NCBI RefSeq assembly: GCF_003201105.1
Contig: NZ_QICJ01000002.1
Span: 310,001 to 374,000, forward strand
Source of the DNA: Dyella sp. AtDHG13
GTDB taxonomy: Bacteria > Pseudomonadota > Gammaproteobacteria > Xanthomonadales > Rhodanobacteraceae
Reading direction: 5' to 3'
Length of the DNA stretch: 64,000 nt
Part shown: positions 7,496 to 15,442 of the stretch, piece after piece
Numbering within the stretch: the first letter of the stretch is position 1
Layout of the letters: each line of letters begins with the position of its first letter
Position numbers and translations under genes: made by a program
Notes under the pieces: generated by a model
The model's input: the letters and a program-made list of their open reading frames with translations, nothing else
Databases searched by the model: none
Told to the model about the DNA's origin: nothing

Positions 7496-7758
7496 TGCAT
7501 ATCCCCTGTAGGTTGGTAGCGGGGGGCGCGATTCGAACCTGCGTTTACCCCCACGGGGCCACATTCCAGAGGCCTTCGGAGCCAGAACCCTCGGTCGTTC
7601 TGCGCCCAGCCAAGAGCGGACATCTCGGACCGGGACAGGCATCGGCGATCCACGCCGTGGCGCCCTACCCTGTGGCGGTCGAACACCACGACGTTTCCGA
7701 AGTATTCCCCGCAAGCGCAGCACTGGCAGCGGCAGCCGGTTAGCTTGGGCGCACTCAT
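7492..7758 (-). CDS. small C2H2 zinc-finger-like phage protein
   Basis: 88 residues. Cys13-x2-Cys16-x12-His29-x4-His34 (CCACGEYF...FDRHRVGRH) fits a single C2H2-type zinc finger, a fold also found in small phage DNA-binding proteins. Its start overlaps the stop of the truncated AlpA gene (ATGA), and its stop overlaps the next start in the same way, so three genes are tightly coupled. The C-terminal tail includes a tRNA-T-arm-like DNA stretch, discussed among rejected items. Function unknown; DNA or RNA binding is likely. Confidence 0.6.
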   Translation of the reverse strand: MSAPKLTGCRCQCCACGEYFGNVVVFDRHRVGRHGVDRRCLSRSEMSALGWAQNDRGFWLRRPLECGPVGVNAGSNRAPRYQPTGDMQ

Positions 7759-7871
7759 GCTGCCGCCCCGCGAGAGGCCGCGATGCGATCAGCGCACCAT
7801 TGAAGGACTTCGGATTCAATCCAGGCGCTGGCAGCCTGGCCGAGCTTCACGCGATGGGGAAACTGGCCTGC
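7755..7871 (-). pseudogene. AlpA-family regulator, 5'-truncated
   Basis: The C-terminal 38 residues of an AlpA/MerR-like phage regulator remain (AGQFPHRVKLGQAASAWIES, then EVLQWC). This is the part that normally follows the first helix-turn-helix helices. Homology stops near 7871, where in the opposite orientation RHS coding sequence begins. The N-terminal recognition helix and the promoter are missing, so the gene cannot work. It marks the right-hand break of the prophage remnant. A second, intact AlpA gene lies at 12347. Confidence 0.7.
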
Positions 7872-10790
7872 ACCCTCAAGACTGACTGGGTTTACAACAC
7901 ACCGGGCTGGAATACCGCCCGCTGCGATGTCGACCCCGCCATCGCCGGCGCCACCACTTATCCCTGCGGCAGCAACCCCAACGCCCCCGTCGGCGTGCGC
8001 CAATGGCGCTACACCTACTGCACCGCCGCCGACGGCGCGCAGTGCCCGCTGACCGGTTTACTGCTCTCGGTGGATGGCCCGCGCACGGACGTGTCGGATG
8101 TCACCAGCTACGCCTATTACCTGGCGACTGACGAGTCCGGCTGCGGTACGGCCGGTGGTGCCTGTCACCGCGCCGGCGATCTCTATCAGGTGACCAACGC
8201 CCTGGGTCAGATCACCACCAGCGTTGCCTACGACAAGAACGGCCGTGTGGTGCGCCAGTCCGATACCAACGGCGTCATCACTGACCTCACCTATAGCCCG
8301 CGCGGCTGGTTGCTGACACGCACCGTGCGCGTCAACGCCAACGGTTCCGCCTCGTCCGCTGATGCCACCACCACGCTCACCTATACCCCTTACGGCGCAG
8401 TAGCCTCCATCACCGACCCCGATGGTGTAGTCATCAACTACGGCTACGACGCCGCGCACCGCCTCACCCGGATCACCGACGCCCTCGGCAACTATGTGCA
8501 GTACACGCTCGATGCGGCTGGCAACAAAACCGCCGAGCAGACCTATGACAGCAACGGCACGTTGCGTCGCAGCCTGTCGCGCACGTACAACACGCTGGGT
8601 CAGCTCACTCAGGTCACGGATGGCCTGAGCCACGCTATCTTCAACGCCAGCTACACCGACAGCTACGACGCCAACGGCAATCTGGTGCATACCGCCGATG
8701 CGCTGGGCGTTCAGCGCAAGCAGGGGTATGACGGGCTCAATCGCCTGATCACCACCATCGACAACTACAACGGCACGGATACCGCCACGCAGAACACGCA
8801 GAGTGCTTTCGCCTACGACGCCAACGACCGGCTGGAAGGCGTCAGCGATCCGGATGGACTCAACACCACCTACAGCTACGACGGCCTGGGCAATGCCACC
8901 GGCGTGCAGAGCCCCGATACCGGCAGCACCGCCTATGTGTACGACACGGCGGGCAACGTCATCCAGCGCACGGACGCCAAAGGCGTGGTGAGCCACAGCA
9001 CGTACGACGCACTCAACCGTCGCACCGCCACTACCTATGCCGATGGCACGCTCAATGTGGCCTATGCCTACGACGAGCCCAACAGCGTCACGGGCTGCCC
9101 GGCATCGTATTCGGTGGGTCGCCTCACCCGCATCATCGAAACCGCCGTGACCACGGTGTACTGCTACGACGCGCACGGCAATGTCACGCGCAAGAGCCAG
9201 ACTCAGGGCACGGTGACGGACGTCACTGCCTACGGCTACACCCTGGCCGACCGCCTTGCCAGCACGCTGACGCCCGCCGGCACCTCCATCCAGTACAGCC
9301 ACGATGCCGCCGGCCGCATCAGCGGCGTCACCGCGCTGCCGCCGGGCGCCACTGGCGCGGGTGCCGGCAATGTGGTCACCGCCATCAGCTACCTGCCCTT
9401 CGGCCCCATCGCCAGCTACACGCTGGGCAACGGCCAGACCATCACGCGGACCTACGACGCCAACTACGCCCTCACCGACGTGGTAAGCCCCGCGCTCAAC
9501 CTGCACTTCGCGCGCGATGCCATGGGCAACATCACCGCCTTGGGTAATGCGGCCGGTGCCAACCCGGCCACGGAAACCTATACCTACGACCCGCTCTACC
9601 GCCTCACCGGCCTCTACGACGCCAGCAACAACCCGGAAGAAACCTATACCTACAACAAGACCGGCGATCGCTTGAGCAAGACCGGCAACGGCCTCGCCAC
9701 CGGCACCTATACCTACCAGCCGGGAACCCACCACCTCACCGCCATCGGCAACGCTGCCCGCACCTACGACGCCAACGGCAACACCACCGGCAGCACCATC
9801 GGCGGCGACACCTTCGGCTACGGCTACAACGCCCGCAACCGCATGACTATCGTGCAGCGCGATGGCAGCACGGTGGGCACGTACACGTACAACGCACTGG
9901 GGCAGCGCACGGCCAAGGTGGCGACCTTCCCCGCCGCCAGCAGCCTGCGGTTTGCCTACGATGAGGCGAGTCAGCTGATCGGGGAGTACGGCAGCAGCTC
10001 ACGCGACTATGTGTGGCTGGGCGATGTGCCGGTAGCGACCGTCGACACGGCCGGCGGCGTAAGCACGGTGAGTTACGTGCATACGGATGGGCTGAATACG
10101 CCGCGTGCGGTGACGGATGCAAGTGGGAACACGGTCTGGCAGGTTGCTTATCAGGGGAATGCATTTGGGGAGCAAGTGCCGACGAGTTCAAACGGCTTTA
10201 GCTACGGATTGCGATTCCCCGGCCAGTACTTCGATGTAGAGACCGGGCTGAATTACAACGTCCATCGCTACTATGAATCAGCCACGGGGCGGTACGACCA
10301 GCCTGATCCGATGGGACTAGCCGCAGGCCCAAGCTTGTTCGCTTATGTCGGTAGCGACCCTCTGAGCTACGTCGATCCCCTTGGGTTGGATCCGCACTAC
10401 TATCACGTCTATACGCCCATCTGTTGGGGCTGTTCGGCTGGCGATGCCTTCGAGGCGATGCGGCATTTTTCCGCCCCAGGTGCACCCTATGCTGAAACCG
10501 GAACTCACGACTTGACGCTGACCGGTGGAAATCCCATCACGCAGATTGTCGACCCGTGCAGATTGAAAATTACTAACATCACCAGGCCGGGTCATATCTT
10601 CGGTGGCCAGGTTGAGATTTCGATTGTTGCGGGTGCGCACGGCGAATTTGGCGCAGACATTGTCGGCAGCGGGGAAGGCCCGAATGCGTGGCTAAATCAA
10701 GAGACCGGACCTTTGATATTTCAATGGCTAACCGCAAATGCGTTTCTATACGCCAATCCGGACATCAACAATAATGCGGCGGGGTTCTGA
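7869..10790 (+). pseudogene. RHS-repeat protein with variable C-terminal tip, 5'-truncated
   Basis: About 970 codons of YD/RHS repeats (many G-x-x-x-x-x-YDA-x-GN units), then the conserved RHS core (FPGQYFDVETGLNYNVHRYY, DQPDPMGL, DPLSYVDPLGL) and a variable tip of about 135 residues. RHS proteins form a shell around a C-terminal toxin exported to rival cells. The secretion signal and 5' third are absent: coding homology starts at about 7869, directly against the broken AlpA gene. The frame is open from an ATG at 7800, but that start lies in AlpA sequence. The tip has Cys pairs and a PGHIFGG motif and matches no toxin family I know. Two membrane-protein genes follow immediately. Confidence 0.8.
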
Positions 10791-10792
10791 GG

Positions 10793-11101
10793 ATGCGACC
10801 TATGTCAAGAAGCCGTACGGCAAGCTCTCAAATAGTCGCGATTTGCATGGCGACCATGTGGCTGATCATCTCAGTTTTAGGGGGCGTCTTATATCGTTCG
10901 GTGATCGCACAACACGTACCGGGTTACCCCAACTCAGGCCAGACAAGATTTTATCTCGTAGTGCCTGTAGTCATGACCATACTGAGTTGGGTCCTTGTCC
11001 TGTTCTCTAAGCGGCTCACCACATTTGTGGTTGTGCTATGTGCCGGAATACAACTTTTGGCGCTGCTAGGATGGTTGTTTTTTGGAGGCGGCGGCGTCTA
11101 A
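10793..11101 (+). CDS. small polytopic membrane protein, putative RHS-tip immunity protein
   Basis: 102 residues with three hydrophobic segments (IVAICMATMWLIISVLGG; FYLVVPVVMTILSWVLVLF; TTFVVVLCAGIQLLALLGWL) and a basic N-terminus. It starts two bases after the RHS stop codon, the standard place for a cognate immunity gene in polymorphic toxin loci. A membrane-embedded immunity protein would fit a membrane-targeting toxin tip. No family recognised; the immunity role is inferred from position alone. Confidence 0.6.
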   Translation: MRPMSRSRTASSQIVAICMATMWLIISVLGGVLYRSVIAQHVPGYPNSGQTRFYLVVPVVMTILSWVLVLFSKRLTTFVVVLCAGIQLLALLGWLFFGGGGV

Positions 11102-11106
11102 ATCTC

Positions 11107-11469
11107 ATGGCAATGCTGTCCGCCGCTTTGATCCTTGGGCTACTTTCACTCGCCGAGATGGTGATCGGCGTGGGCTTGCTAGCACTCGCCCTCTACCAGC
11201 TACAAAAGTCGGCGTGGCCTACGCATCGTAAGCAAGGATTGTTCATCATCTGTGGGGTTCTGCTCGCTTCGCCTGCAGTTGCACCTGCTGGGACACTCTC
11301 GGTAATACCGCTCCCACTCGGCGTTTTATTGGTATTTATTCGTTCATCGACAGACGCCATGTTCTTGCTCATGACATGGTGGTTTGTCGTGCCATCGATG
11401 CTTATAACGGGGCTTGTCTGTTGGTACGTTTCGCATCGACTTTTTTCTACCCGAGTTGCCACGGCTTAA
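11107..11469 (+). CDS. second small membrane protein downstream of the RHS gene
   Basis: 120 residues from the ATG at 11107, five bases after the previous stop. Hydrophobic segments lie at about residues 5-30 (LILGLLSLAEMVIGVGLLAL), 45-60, 65-80 and 90-108, so it is probably a four-helix inner-membrane protein. Together with the preceding gene it may form the immunity pair for the RHS tip, or it may be a leftover immunity gene from an exchanged tip. Codon use is more AT-rich than that of chromosomal genes nearby, which fits recent acquisition. No family recognised. Confidence 0.55.
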   Translation: MAMLSAALILGLLSLAEMVIGVGLLALALYQLQKSAWPTHRKQGLFIICGVLLASPAVAPAGTLSVIPLPLGVLLVFIRSSTDAMFLLMTWWFVVPSMLITGLVCWYVSHRLFSTRVATA

Positions 11470-11513
11470 AAATCACGGTGTGTCTTGAAGAGATTTAGCG
11501 CGAGGAAGGCTCC

Positions 11514-11702
11514 ATGCAAGACGTTGATCGTGTTATCGATCTTGCCGAATCGATCTCCGGCGATCGAGCCAAAGCGGTTTGGTGGCTCAGCCAGCCGCTC
11601 ACAACGTTTGCTGGCAAGACCGCGCTTGAACTGATCGCCGAAGGCCGCACCGACGACGTGATCGGTTATCTGCAATCCTGTGAGTCCGGCTACGTCGGAT
11701 GA
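11514..11702 (+). CDS. MbcA/ParS/Xre antitoxin toxin-binding-domain protein (DUF2384)
   Basis: 62 residues matching only the C-terminal toxin-binding domain of MbcA/ParS-type antitoxins (GDRAKAVWWLSQPLTTFAGK, then TALELIAEGRTDDVIGYL). Typical antitoxins are about 130-150 residues with an Xre helix-turn-helix in front; that part is missing. A GAGGAAGG site upstream of the ATG argues that the short form is expressed. No RES-domain toxin gene is next to it. It may be an orphan, a decoy antitoxin, or a truncated remnant. A 17-bp inverted repeat follows its stop codon. Confidence 0.65.
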   Translation: MQDVDRVIDLAESISGDRAKAVWWLSQPLTTFAGKTALELIAEGRTDDVIGYLQSCESGYVG

Positions 11703-11713
11703 ACACCACGAGC

Positions 11714-11755
11714 ACGTGCCATCGGTAGCGGAATATCGCGCTACCGATGGCACGT
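11714..11755. terminator. 17-bp perfect inverted repeat after the DUF2384 gene
   Basis: Perfect arms 11714-11730 and 11739-11755 (starting ACGTGCCATCGGTAGCG) with an 8-base loop lie 12 bases after the antitoxin stop. There is no T-run on either side, so intrinsic termination is uncertain. It may instead be a transcript-stabilising hairpin or a recombination remnant. Both strands give the same structure. Confidence 0.5.
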
Positions 11756-11842
11756 ACGGTGAGCATGGTTCATGAGTGCGGTCTTGCACATAACCGTCTC
11801 AAGGAAATTTAGCCAAGACGCATCCTCGCCTCATGCTCAAGG

Positions 11843-12091
11843 ATGTGGTTCCCCGGCCAATATAACGACGCCGAGAGCGGCCTGACCCAGCACAAACCAC
11901 AATATGGGCCGAAATATAGTCTGGCGGAAATCAGCGAAAGAAAAGATCCGCTGAATCAGCGGCTTATCTCACCACTTGGCGGAGAGACCATGATCTACAA
12001 CGTCAACGTGACTTTGAATCGCTTGATAAGTCCGTACCCAGTCATGGAAAAATCCGAAGTAGACGAGTGGGCGATGAACACGCGGCGCTGA
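11843..12091 (+). pseudogene. RHS core fragment
   Basis: The first residues (WFPGQYNDAESGL) match the RHS core box seen intact at 10210-10250 of the larger gene (FPGQYFDVETGLNY). The following sequence (QHKPQYGPKY...ERKDPLNQ) is a degenerate form of the core, and the rest (MIYNVNVTLNRLISPYPVME) is unrelated. This is what remains of a displaced RHS tip or silent cassette downstream of an active RHS gene. There is no plausible start signal, and I treat it as non-functional. Confidence 0.55.
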
Positions 12092-12096
12092 GAAAC

Positions 12097-12279
12097 TCAC
12101 TCCGGCTCGTCAATCTGCTCCAGGCGCAAGAAGCCCTCTTCGTCGTAGCCTAAGCTACGCAGGCGATTCCGGCGACCACAAACCGGGCACATGAAGTGCA
12201 GGCCAAAGCTATCGATGTTCGCCTCGGCACCTCCCGTGAATTCCGGGAATTCGGTATGGCAGCGGATGCAGATCCACAT
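12097..12279 (-). CDS. small zinc-ribbon protein
   Basis: 60 residues from the ATG that gives MWICIRCHTEF. Cys4-x2-Cys7 and Cys31-x2-Cys34 (MCPVCGRRN) form a four-Cys zinc-ribbon knuckle pair; the C-terminus is acidic (LEQIDEPE). An upstream ATG at 12309 has no better signal. Such proteins occur singly in islands with unknown roles, perhaps binding nucleic acid. The gene converges with the RHS fragment and diverges from the AlpA gene. Confidence 0.6.
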   Translation of the reverse strand: MWICIRCHTEFPEFTGGAEANIDSFGLHFMCPVCGRRNRLRSLGYDEEGFLRLEQIDEPE

Positions 12280-12346
12280 GGCGCGAATCGTACACCCACG
12301 CAGCGTCATGCGTGGCGGAATACTTTCAAGGCTTCAAGGATTCTGT

Positions 12347-12550
12347 ATGAGTGAATGCTTATTGCCACGCCGCGAGGTCGAGCGCCGAACCGGCCTGAGT
12401 AGATCATCCATCTACGCGCGCATGAAGGCAGGGACGTTCCCGTTGCCCGTTCATGACGATGACACGCATTCGGTATGGTGGGTGGCGTCAGAAATTGACG
12501 CCTGGGTGATGGCACGGATTGCAGCACGCAATGCTCGCAACCAGGTATAG
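12347..12550 (+). CDS. AlpA-family helix-turn-helix regulator
   Basis: 67 residues. LLPRREVERRTGLSRSSIYA is the typical AlpA/MerR winged helix-turn-helix, followed by RMKAGTFPLPV and SVWWVASEIDAWVMARIAAR. AlpA-type proteins of P4-like islands activate the neighbouring integrase gene and drive excision. It converges with the integrase gene, with 42 bases between their ends, as in many tRNA-linked islands. It ends in TAG, here an ordinary stop. Start at the ATG before SECLLPRR; no strong ribosome site is visible. Confidence 0.8.
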   Translation: MSECLLPRREVERRTGLSRSSIYARMKAGTFPLPVHDDDTHSVWWVASEIDAWVMARIAARNARNQV

Positions 12551-12592
12551 CCGCGACGTACGCCGCCAGAGTCGACGGGCGTGCGGAGCTGC

Positions 12593-13813
12593 TCAGGCCA
12601 ACTTTCTTCCAATCGCCACGACCTTGCCGCCAGCTCGCAGTCCATCCAGATAATCCGCCCACGCCTGCATCATGCGCTTGCGCTCATCCAGGTATTGGGC
12701 GGCATGGGTGTAGGCCTCGCGGACCTTGTTGGACTCGGCGTGCGCTAGCTGGCGCTCAATGGCGTCGGCGTTCCACCCCATCTCGTTGAGGCGTGTGGCT
12801 GCGAGGCTGCGGAAGCCATGGCCGGTCATTTCATCGCCGCCGTAGCCAAGACGACGCAAGGCGGCATTGACGGTGTTCTCCGACATCGGGCGGCTAGCTG
12901 TGCGCAAACCGGGGAACAGGTAGTCTCCCTGCCCAGTCATGGCGTGCAACTCGCGCAGAATGGCGACTGCCTGCGTAGACAAAGGCACCAGATGAGCCGC
13001 TTTCATCTTCATGCGCATGGCCGGGATGCGCCACATAGCCTCGTCCAGATCGAACTCCGACCATTGGGCTTGCCTAAGCTCGCCAGGCCGCACAAACACC
13101 AGCGGGGCCAGCTTCAAGGCACATTGCGTGACGAACTGACCGGAGAATCCATCCATGGCGCGAAGCAGCTCGCCTACCTTTGCAGGCTCCACGATGGCGG
13201 CGTGATGTTTGACCTTAGGTGCCTTCAATGCGCCTCGAAGACTTGACGTCGGATCGCTATTCGCCAGCCCTTCCAGCACAGCGAAGCGGAACACCTGTCC
13301 CGCTTTCACGCGCGCACGCTTCGCCGTTTCCAGCATGCCGGCATCTTCTACCTTGCGCAGCGTTTCCAGCAGCTCGCGAGCTTCAATCTCGGCAATGGGG
13401 CGCTCCCCCAAATCGGGATAGAGGAACGACTGAAGAATCCAACGGGACTTGTTGGCCGTCACTTCGGCGACGTGCTGACGGAGCATCCATTGCTCAGCAA
13501 CCTGCTTGAAGGTGATGGCCGGTGTGTTCGACTCGATCTTTGCTTGCTTGGCGTTCTTCTTCGCCTCACTCGGATCGACACCCTGCGCGAGTAGCCGCCT
13601 GGCCTCGGTGCAGGCATCGCGGGCCGATGTCAGGGAGATGGCTGGGTAGGCACCAAGCGCCAGCACCTTCTCCCGACCGGCCACCCGGTACTTCCAGCGC
13701 CAGAGCTTGGACCCCGTAGGGTTCACCAGGAGATAGAGGCCTGCCCCGTCCGCCAGTTTCTGGGGTTTGTCGGCTGGCTTGGCCTTGCGGATGGCGATGT
13801 CAGAGAGAGGCAT
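12593..13813 (-). CDS. P4-type tyrosine integrase
   Basis: About 406 residues from MPLSDIAIRKAKPADKPQKL. The N-terminal DUF4102 arm-binding domain (about 1-85) is followed by a core-binding SAM-like domain and the tyrosine recombinase catalytic domain: Arg in LVFVRPGELR, the HGFRSLAATRL box, a second His in LAHAESNKV and the nucleophile Tyr in AAQYLDERKRMM. All catalytic residues are present, so the enzyme may be active. Its start faces the tRNA-Leu gene 188 bases away, the arrangement of islands integrated into a tRNA 3' end. An upstream ATG at 13849 is possible but less typical. Confidence 0.92.
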   Translation of the reverse strand: MPLSDIAIRKAKPADKPQKLADGAGLYLLVNPTGSKLWRWKYRVAGREKVLALGAYPAISLTSARDACTEARRLLAQGVDPSEAKKNAKQAKIESNTPAITFKQVAEQWMLRQHVAEVTANKSRWILQSFLYPDLGERPIAEIEARELLETLRKVEDAGMLETAKRARVKAGQVFRFAVLEGLANSDPTSSLRGALKAPKVKHHAAIVEPAKVGELLRAMDGFSGQFVTQCALKLAPLVFVRPGELRQAQWSEFDLDEAMWRIPAMRMKMKAAHLVPLSTQAVAILRELHAMTGQGDYLFPGLRTASRPMSENTVNAALRRLGYGGDEMTGHGFRSLAATRLNEMGWNADAIERQLAHAESNKVREAYTHAAQYLDERKRMMQAWADYLDGLRAGGKVVAIGRKLA

Positions 13814-13929
13814 GGTGGGGGTATCCCGGGCGCCGGACTGGGGGTACATACCCCCGATACCCCCAGATATACCCCCAGAATGAGCGCGCTTTCAAGGGAC
13901 GCTATGGGACGATTCCGGACAATCAGGCA

Positions 13930-13957
13930 TAAAAAAACCCGCCAAGTAGCGGGTTTC
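13930..13957 (-). terminator. intrinsic terminator downstream of tRNA-Leu
   Basis: Stem AAACCCGC/GCGGGTTT with a 6-base loop. It is followed on the minus strand by a run of seven T (seen as AAAAAAA on the plus strand at 13931-13937). It would end the tRNA-Leu (and perhaps secG) transcript before the integrase gene. Confidence 0.7.
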
Positions 13958-14000
13958 TTTACTGTTTCTGGACTGTATGGGACGTCCTGAAACTTACATA

Positions 14001-14085
14001 TGGTGCCCAAGGGGGGACTCGAACCCCCACGCCTCTCGGCGCTACCACCTCAAGGTAGTGCGTCTACCAATTCCGCCACCTGGGC
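14001..14085 (-). tRNA. tRNA-Leu (anticodon GAG)
   Basis: 85 bases including an encoded CCA. The acceptor stem GCCCAGG pairs with CTTGGGC (one G-U). The D-arm has GGAATTGGTAGACGC, the anticodon stem is CTACC/GGTAG with loop TTGAGGT giving anticodon GAG, a long class II variable arm follows, and the T-arm is GGGGG-TTCGAGT-CCCCC. It lies 11 bases after the secG stop on the same strand and may be co-transcribed. The integrase on its 3' side marks it as the likely attachment site of the island. No second copy of its 3' end was found to the left within the window. Confidence 0.95.
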
Positions 14086-14096
14086 AGGTGTCTTGC

Positions 14097-14546
14097 TTAG
14101 TTCTTCTTCGTCGGTTCCGTCGCGGCCGGCAGGTCGCCCGAAGAGGGCTTTGCCGGAGCGGTTGCGGCGGGGACGTCGCCCTGAGCCGGCTTGGTGGCCT
14201 GCGGGATTTCCGCGTTGGCCGGAGCGGCGGGCTGCGCATTCTGCGTTGCTGCCGGCTTGTTGGCAAGACCTGACATCACACCCAGATCACCGCCGTTGTC
14301 GCTCTGCGCCTTGCCGTTGTGGCCCAGGTAAATACCCATGCCGAGGCTCAACGCGAAGAACAGCGCGGCCAGCACGGCCGTGGTGCGGGTAAGGAAGCTT
14401 GCCGAGCCACGTGCGCCGAACACGGTGGCGGATGCGCCGCCGCCGAAGCCGGAGCCCGCGTCCGCACCAGCGCCGCGCTGCATCAGGATCAGCACGATCA
14501 TCGCCGCGGCGATCAGAATGTAGAAGACGCTGAAGATGACGAACAT
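14097..14546 (-). CDS. secG: protein translocase subunit SecG
   Basis: 149 residues. Two transmembrane segments typical of SecG: the first at MFVIFSVFYILIAAAMIVLI and the second after the conserved RGAGADAGSGFGGGASATVFG (around RTTAVLAALFFALSLGMGI). A long Ala/Pro/Lys-rich tail of about 75 residues is usual in Xanthomonadales. SecG binds SecYE and aids SecA-driven export. It follows tpiA by 25 bases on the same strand, and the tRNA-Leu gene follows; this tpiA-secG-tRNA order is common in the order. In relatives the nuo operon comes next; here the island intervenes. Confidence 0.95.
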   Translation of the reverse strand: MFVIFSVFYILIAAAMIVLILMQRGAGADAGSGFGGGASATVFGARGSASFLTRTTAVLAALFFALSLGMGIYLGHNGKAQSDNGGDLGVMSGLANKPAATQNAQPAAPANAEIPQATKPAQGDVPAATAPAKPSSGDLPAATEPTKKN

Positions 14547-14571
14547 GGTTCTCTTTAAGAGTCCGTAGCGC

Positions 14572-15321
14572 TCAGTAAGCTGCCGCGCAGATACCCAGGA
14601 AATCAGCCGATGCCAGCGAGGCGCCCCCGATCAACCCACCATCCACGTCCGGCTGCGCGAACAAGTCCGCAGCATTAGCCGCTTTGACACTACCGCCGTA
14701 AAGCAGTCGGGTCAGACGGGCAATCATAGCATCTTCTTTTTCCAGTTGGCTACGGATGAACGCATGAACGTGCTGCGCCTGCTCGGGCGTGGCCGTGTGG
14801 CCGGTGCCGATGGCCCAGATGGGCTCGTAGGCGATCACGGCGGTATCGAAGCTGGCGATGCCGTTCAGCTCGATCACCGCCCTGAGCTGGCGGGCCACGA
14901 CGGCGTCGGTGAGCCCGTTCTCGCGCTCGGCCAGCGTTTCACCCACGCAGAGAATCGGCGTGAGGCCGCCCGCCCGCGCTGCGGCGAACTTGCGGGCCAC
15001 CAGTTCGCTGGTTTCATGGTGATACTGGCGGCGCTCGGAGTGCCCGACCAGCACCCACTGCGCGCCCACGTCGGCCAGCATGGCGGCGGACACTTCGCCG
15101 GTATAGGCGCCCTGCCCTTCGTGCTCGCTCACGTCCTGCCCGCCAAAACCCAGGCCCGATCCCGCATGCTGCATCGCCAGTTCGCCCAGGTAGGGAAAAG
15201 GCGGAATGACGACCACGTCGATGTCCGGCGGCAGCGCAGCGGCAATGTCGCCCACCAGGGCTGTCGCCATGCTGCGGCTACCATGCATCTTCCAGTTGCC
15301 GGCGACGAGTTTCTTGCGCAT
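14572..15321 (-). CDS. tpiA: triosephosphate isomerase
   Basis: 249 residues starting MRKKLVAGNWKMHG (active-site Asn and Lys). The electrophile His is in WVLVGHSERR, the catalytic Glu in VIAYEPIWAIGTG, and the phosphate-binding loop in LLYGGSVKAANA and GLIGGASL. It interconverts dihydroxyacetone phosphate and glyceraldehyde-3-phosphate in glycolysis and gluconeogenesis. The length is normal. The frame stays open upstream to 15492, but conserved sequence starts at the chosen ATG. It leads the tpiA-secG-tRNA-Leu unit and diverges from an SDR gene. Confidence 0.97.
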   Translation of the reverse strand: MRKKLVAGNWKMHGSRSMATALVGDIAAALPPDIDVVVIPPFPYLGELAMQHAGSGLGFGGQDVSEHEGQGAYTGEVSAAMLADVGAQWVLVGHSERRQYHHETSELVARKFAAARAGGLTPILCVGETLAERENGLTDAVVARQLRAVIELNGIASFDTAVIAYEPIWAIGTGHTATPEQAQHVHAFIRSQLEKEDAMIARLTRLLYGGSVKAANAADLFAQPDVDGGLIGGASLASADFLGICAAAY

Positions 15322-15442
15322 GCGCGTGTTCCCTTGCGTATAAACCCGAAAGCTTAACGTCCGACCATGCCACTGGCAACGAGCCAACGACAAGCTATTG
15401 CCTTTACGGAAAAAATCAGAAGAACCACAAGGAGACCACTTT

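Noticed and set aside
7516-7550. tRNA-like T-arm (GATTCGAACC) with a following CCA-like end on the minus strand
   Set aside because: The 5-bp T-stem does not pair, no matching acceptor 5' strand, D-arm or anticodon stem is found upstream, and the stretch is inside the coupled C2H2 gene.
8058-9734. 558-codon open frame antisense to the RHS gene
   Set aside because: It is the codon-bias shadow of the repetitive RHS sequence: Val/Gly/Ala-rich, no ribosome site or known domain.
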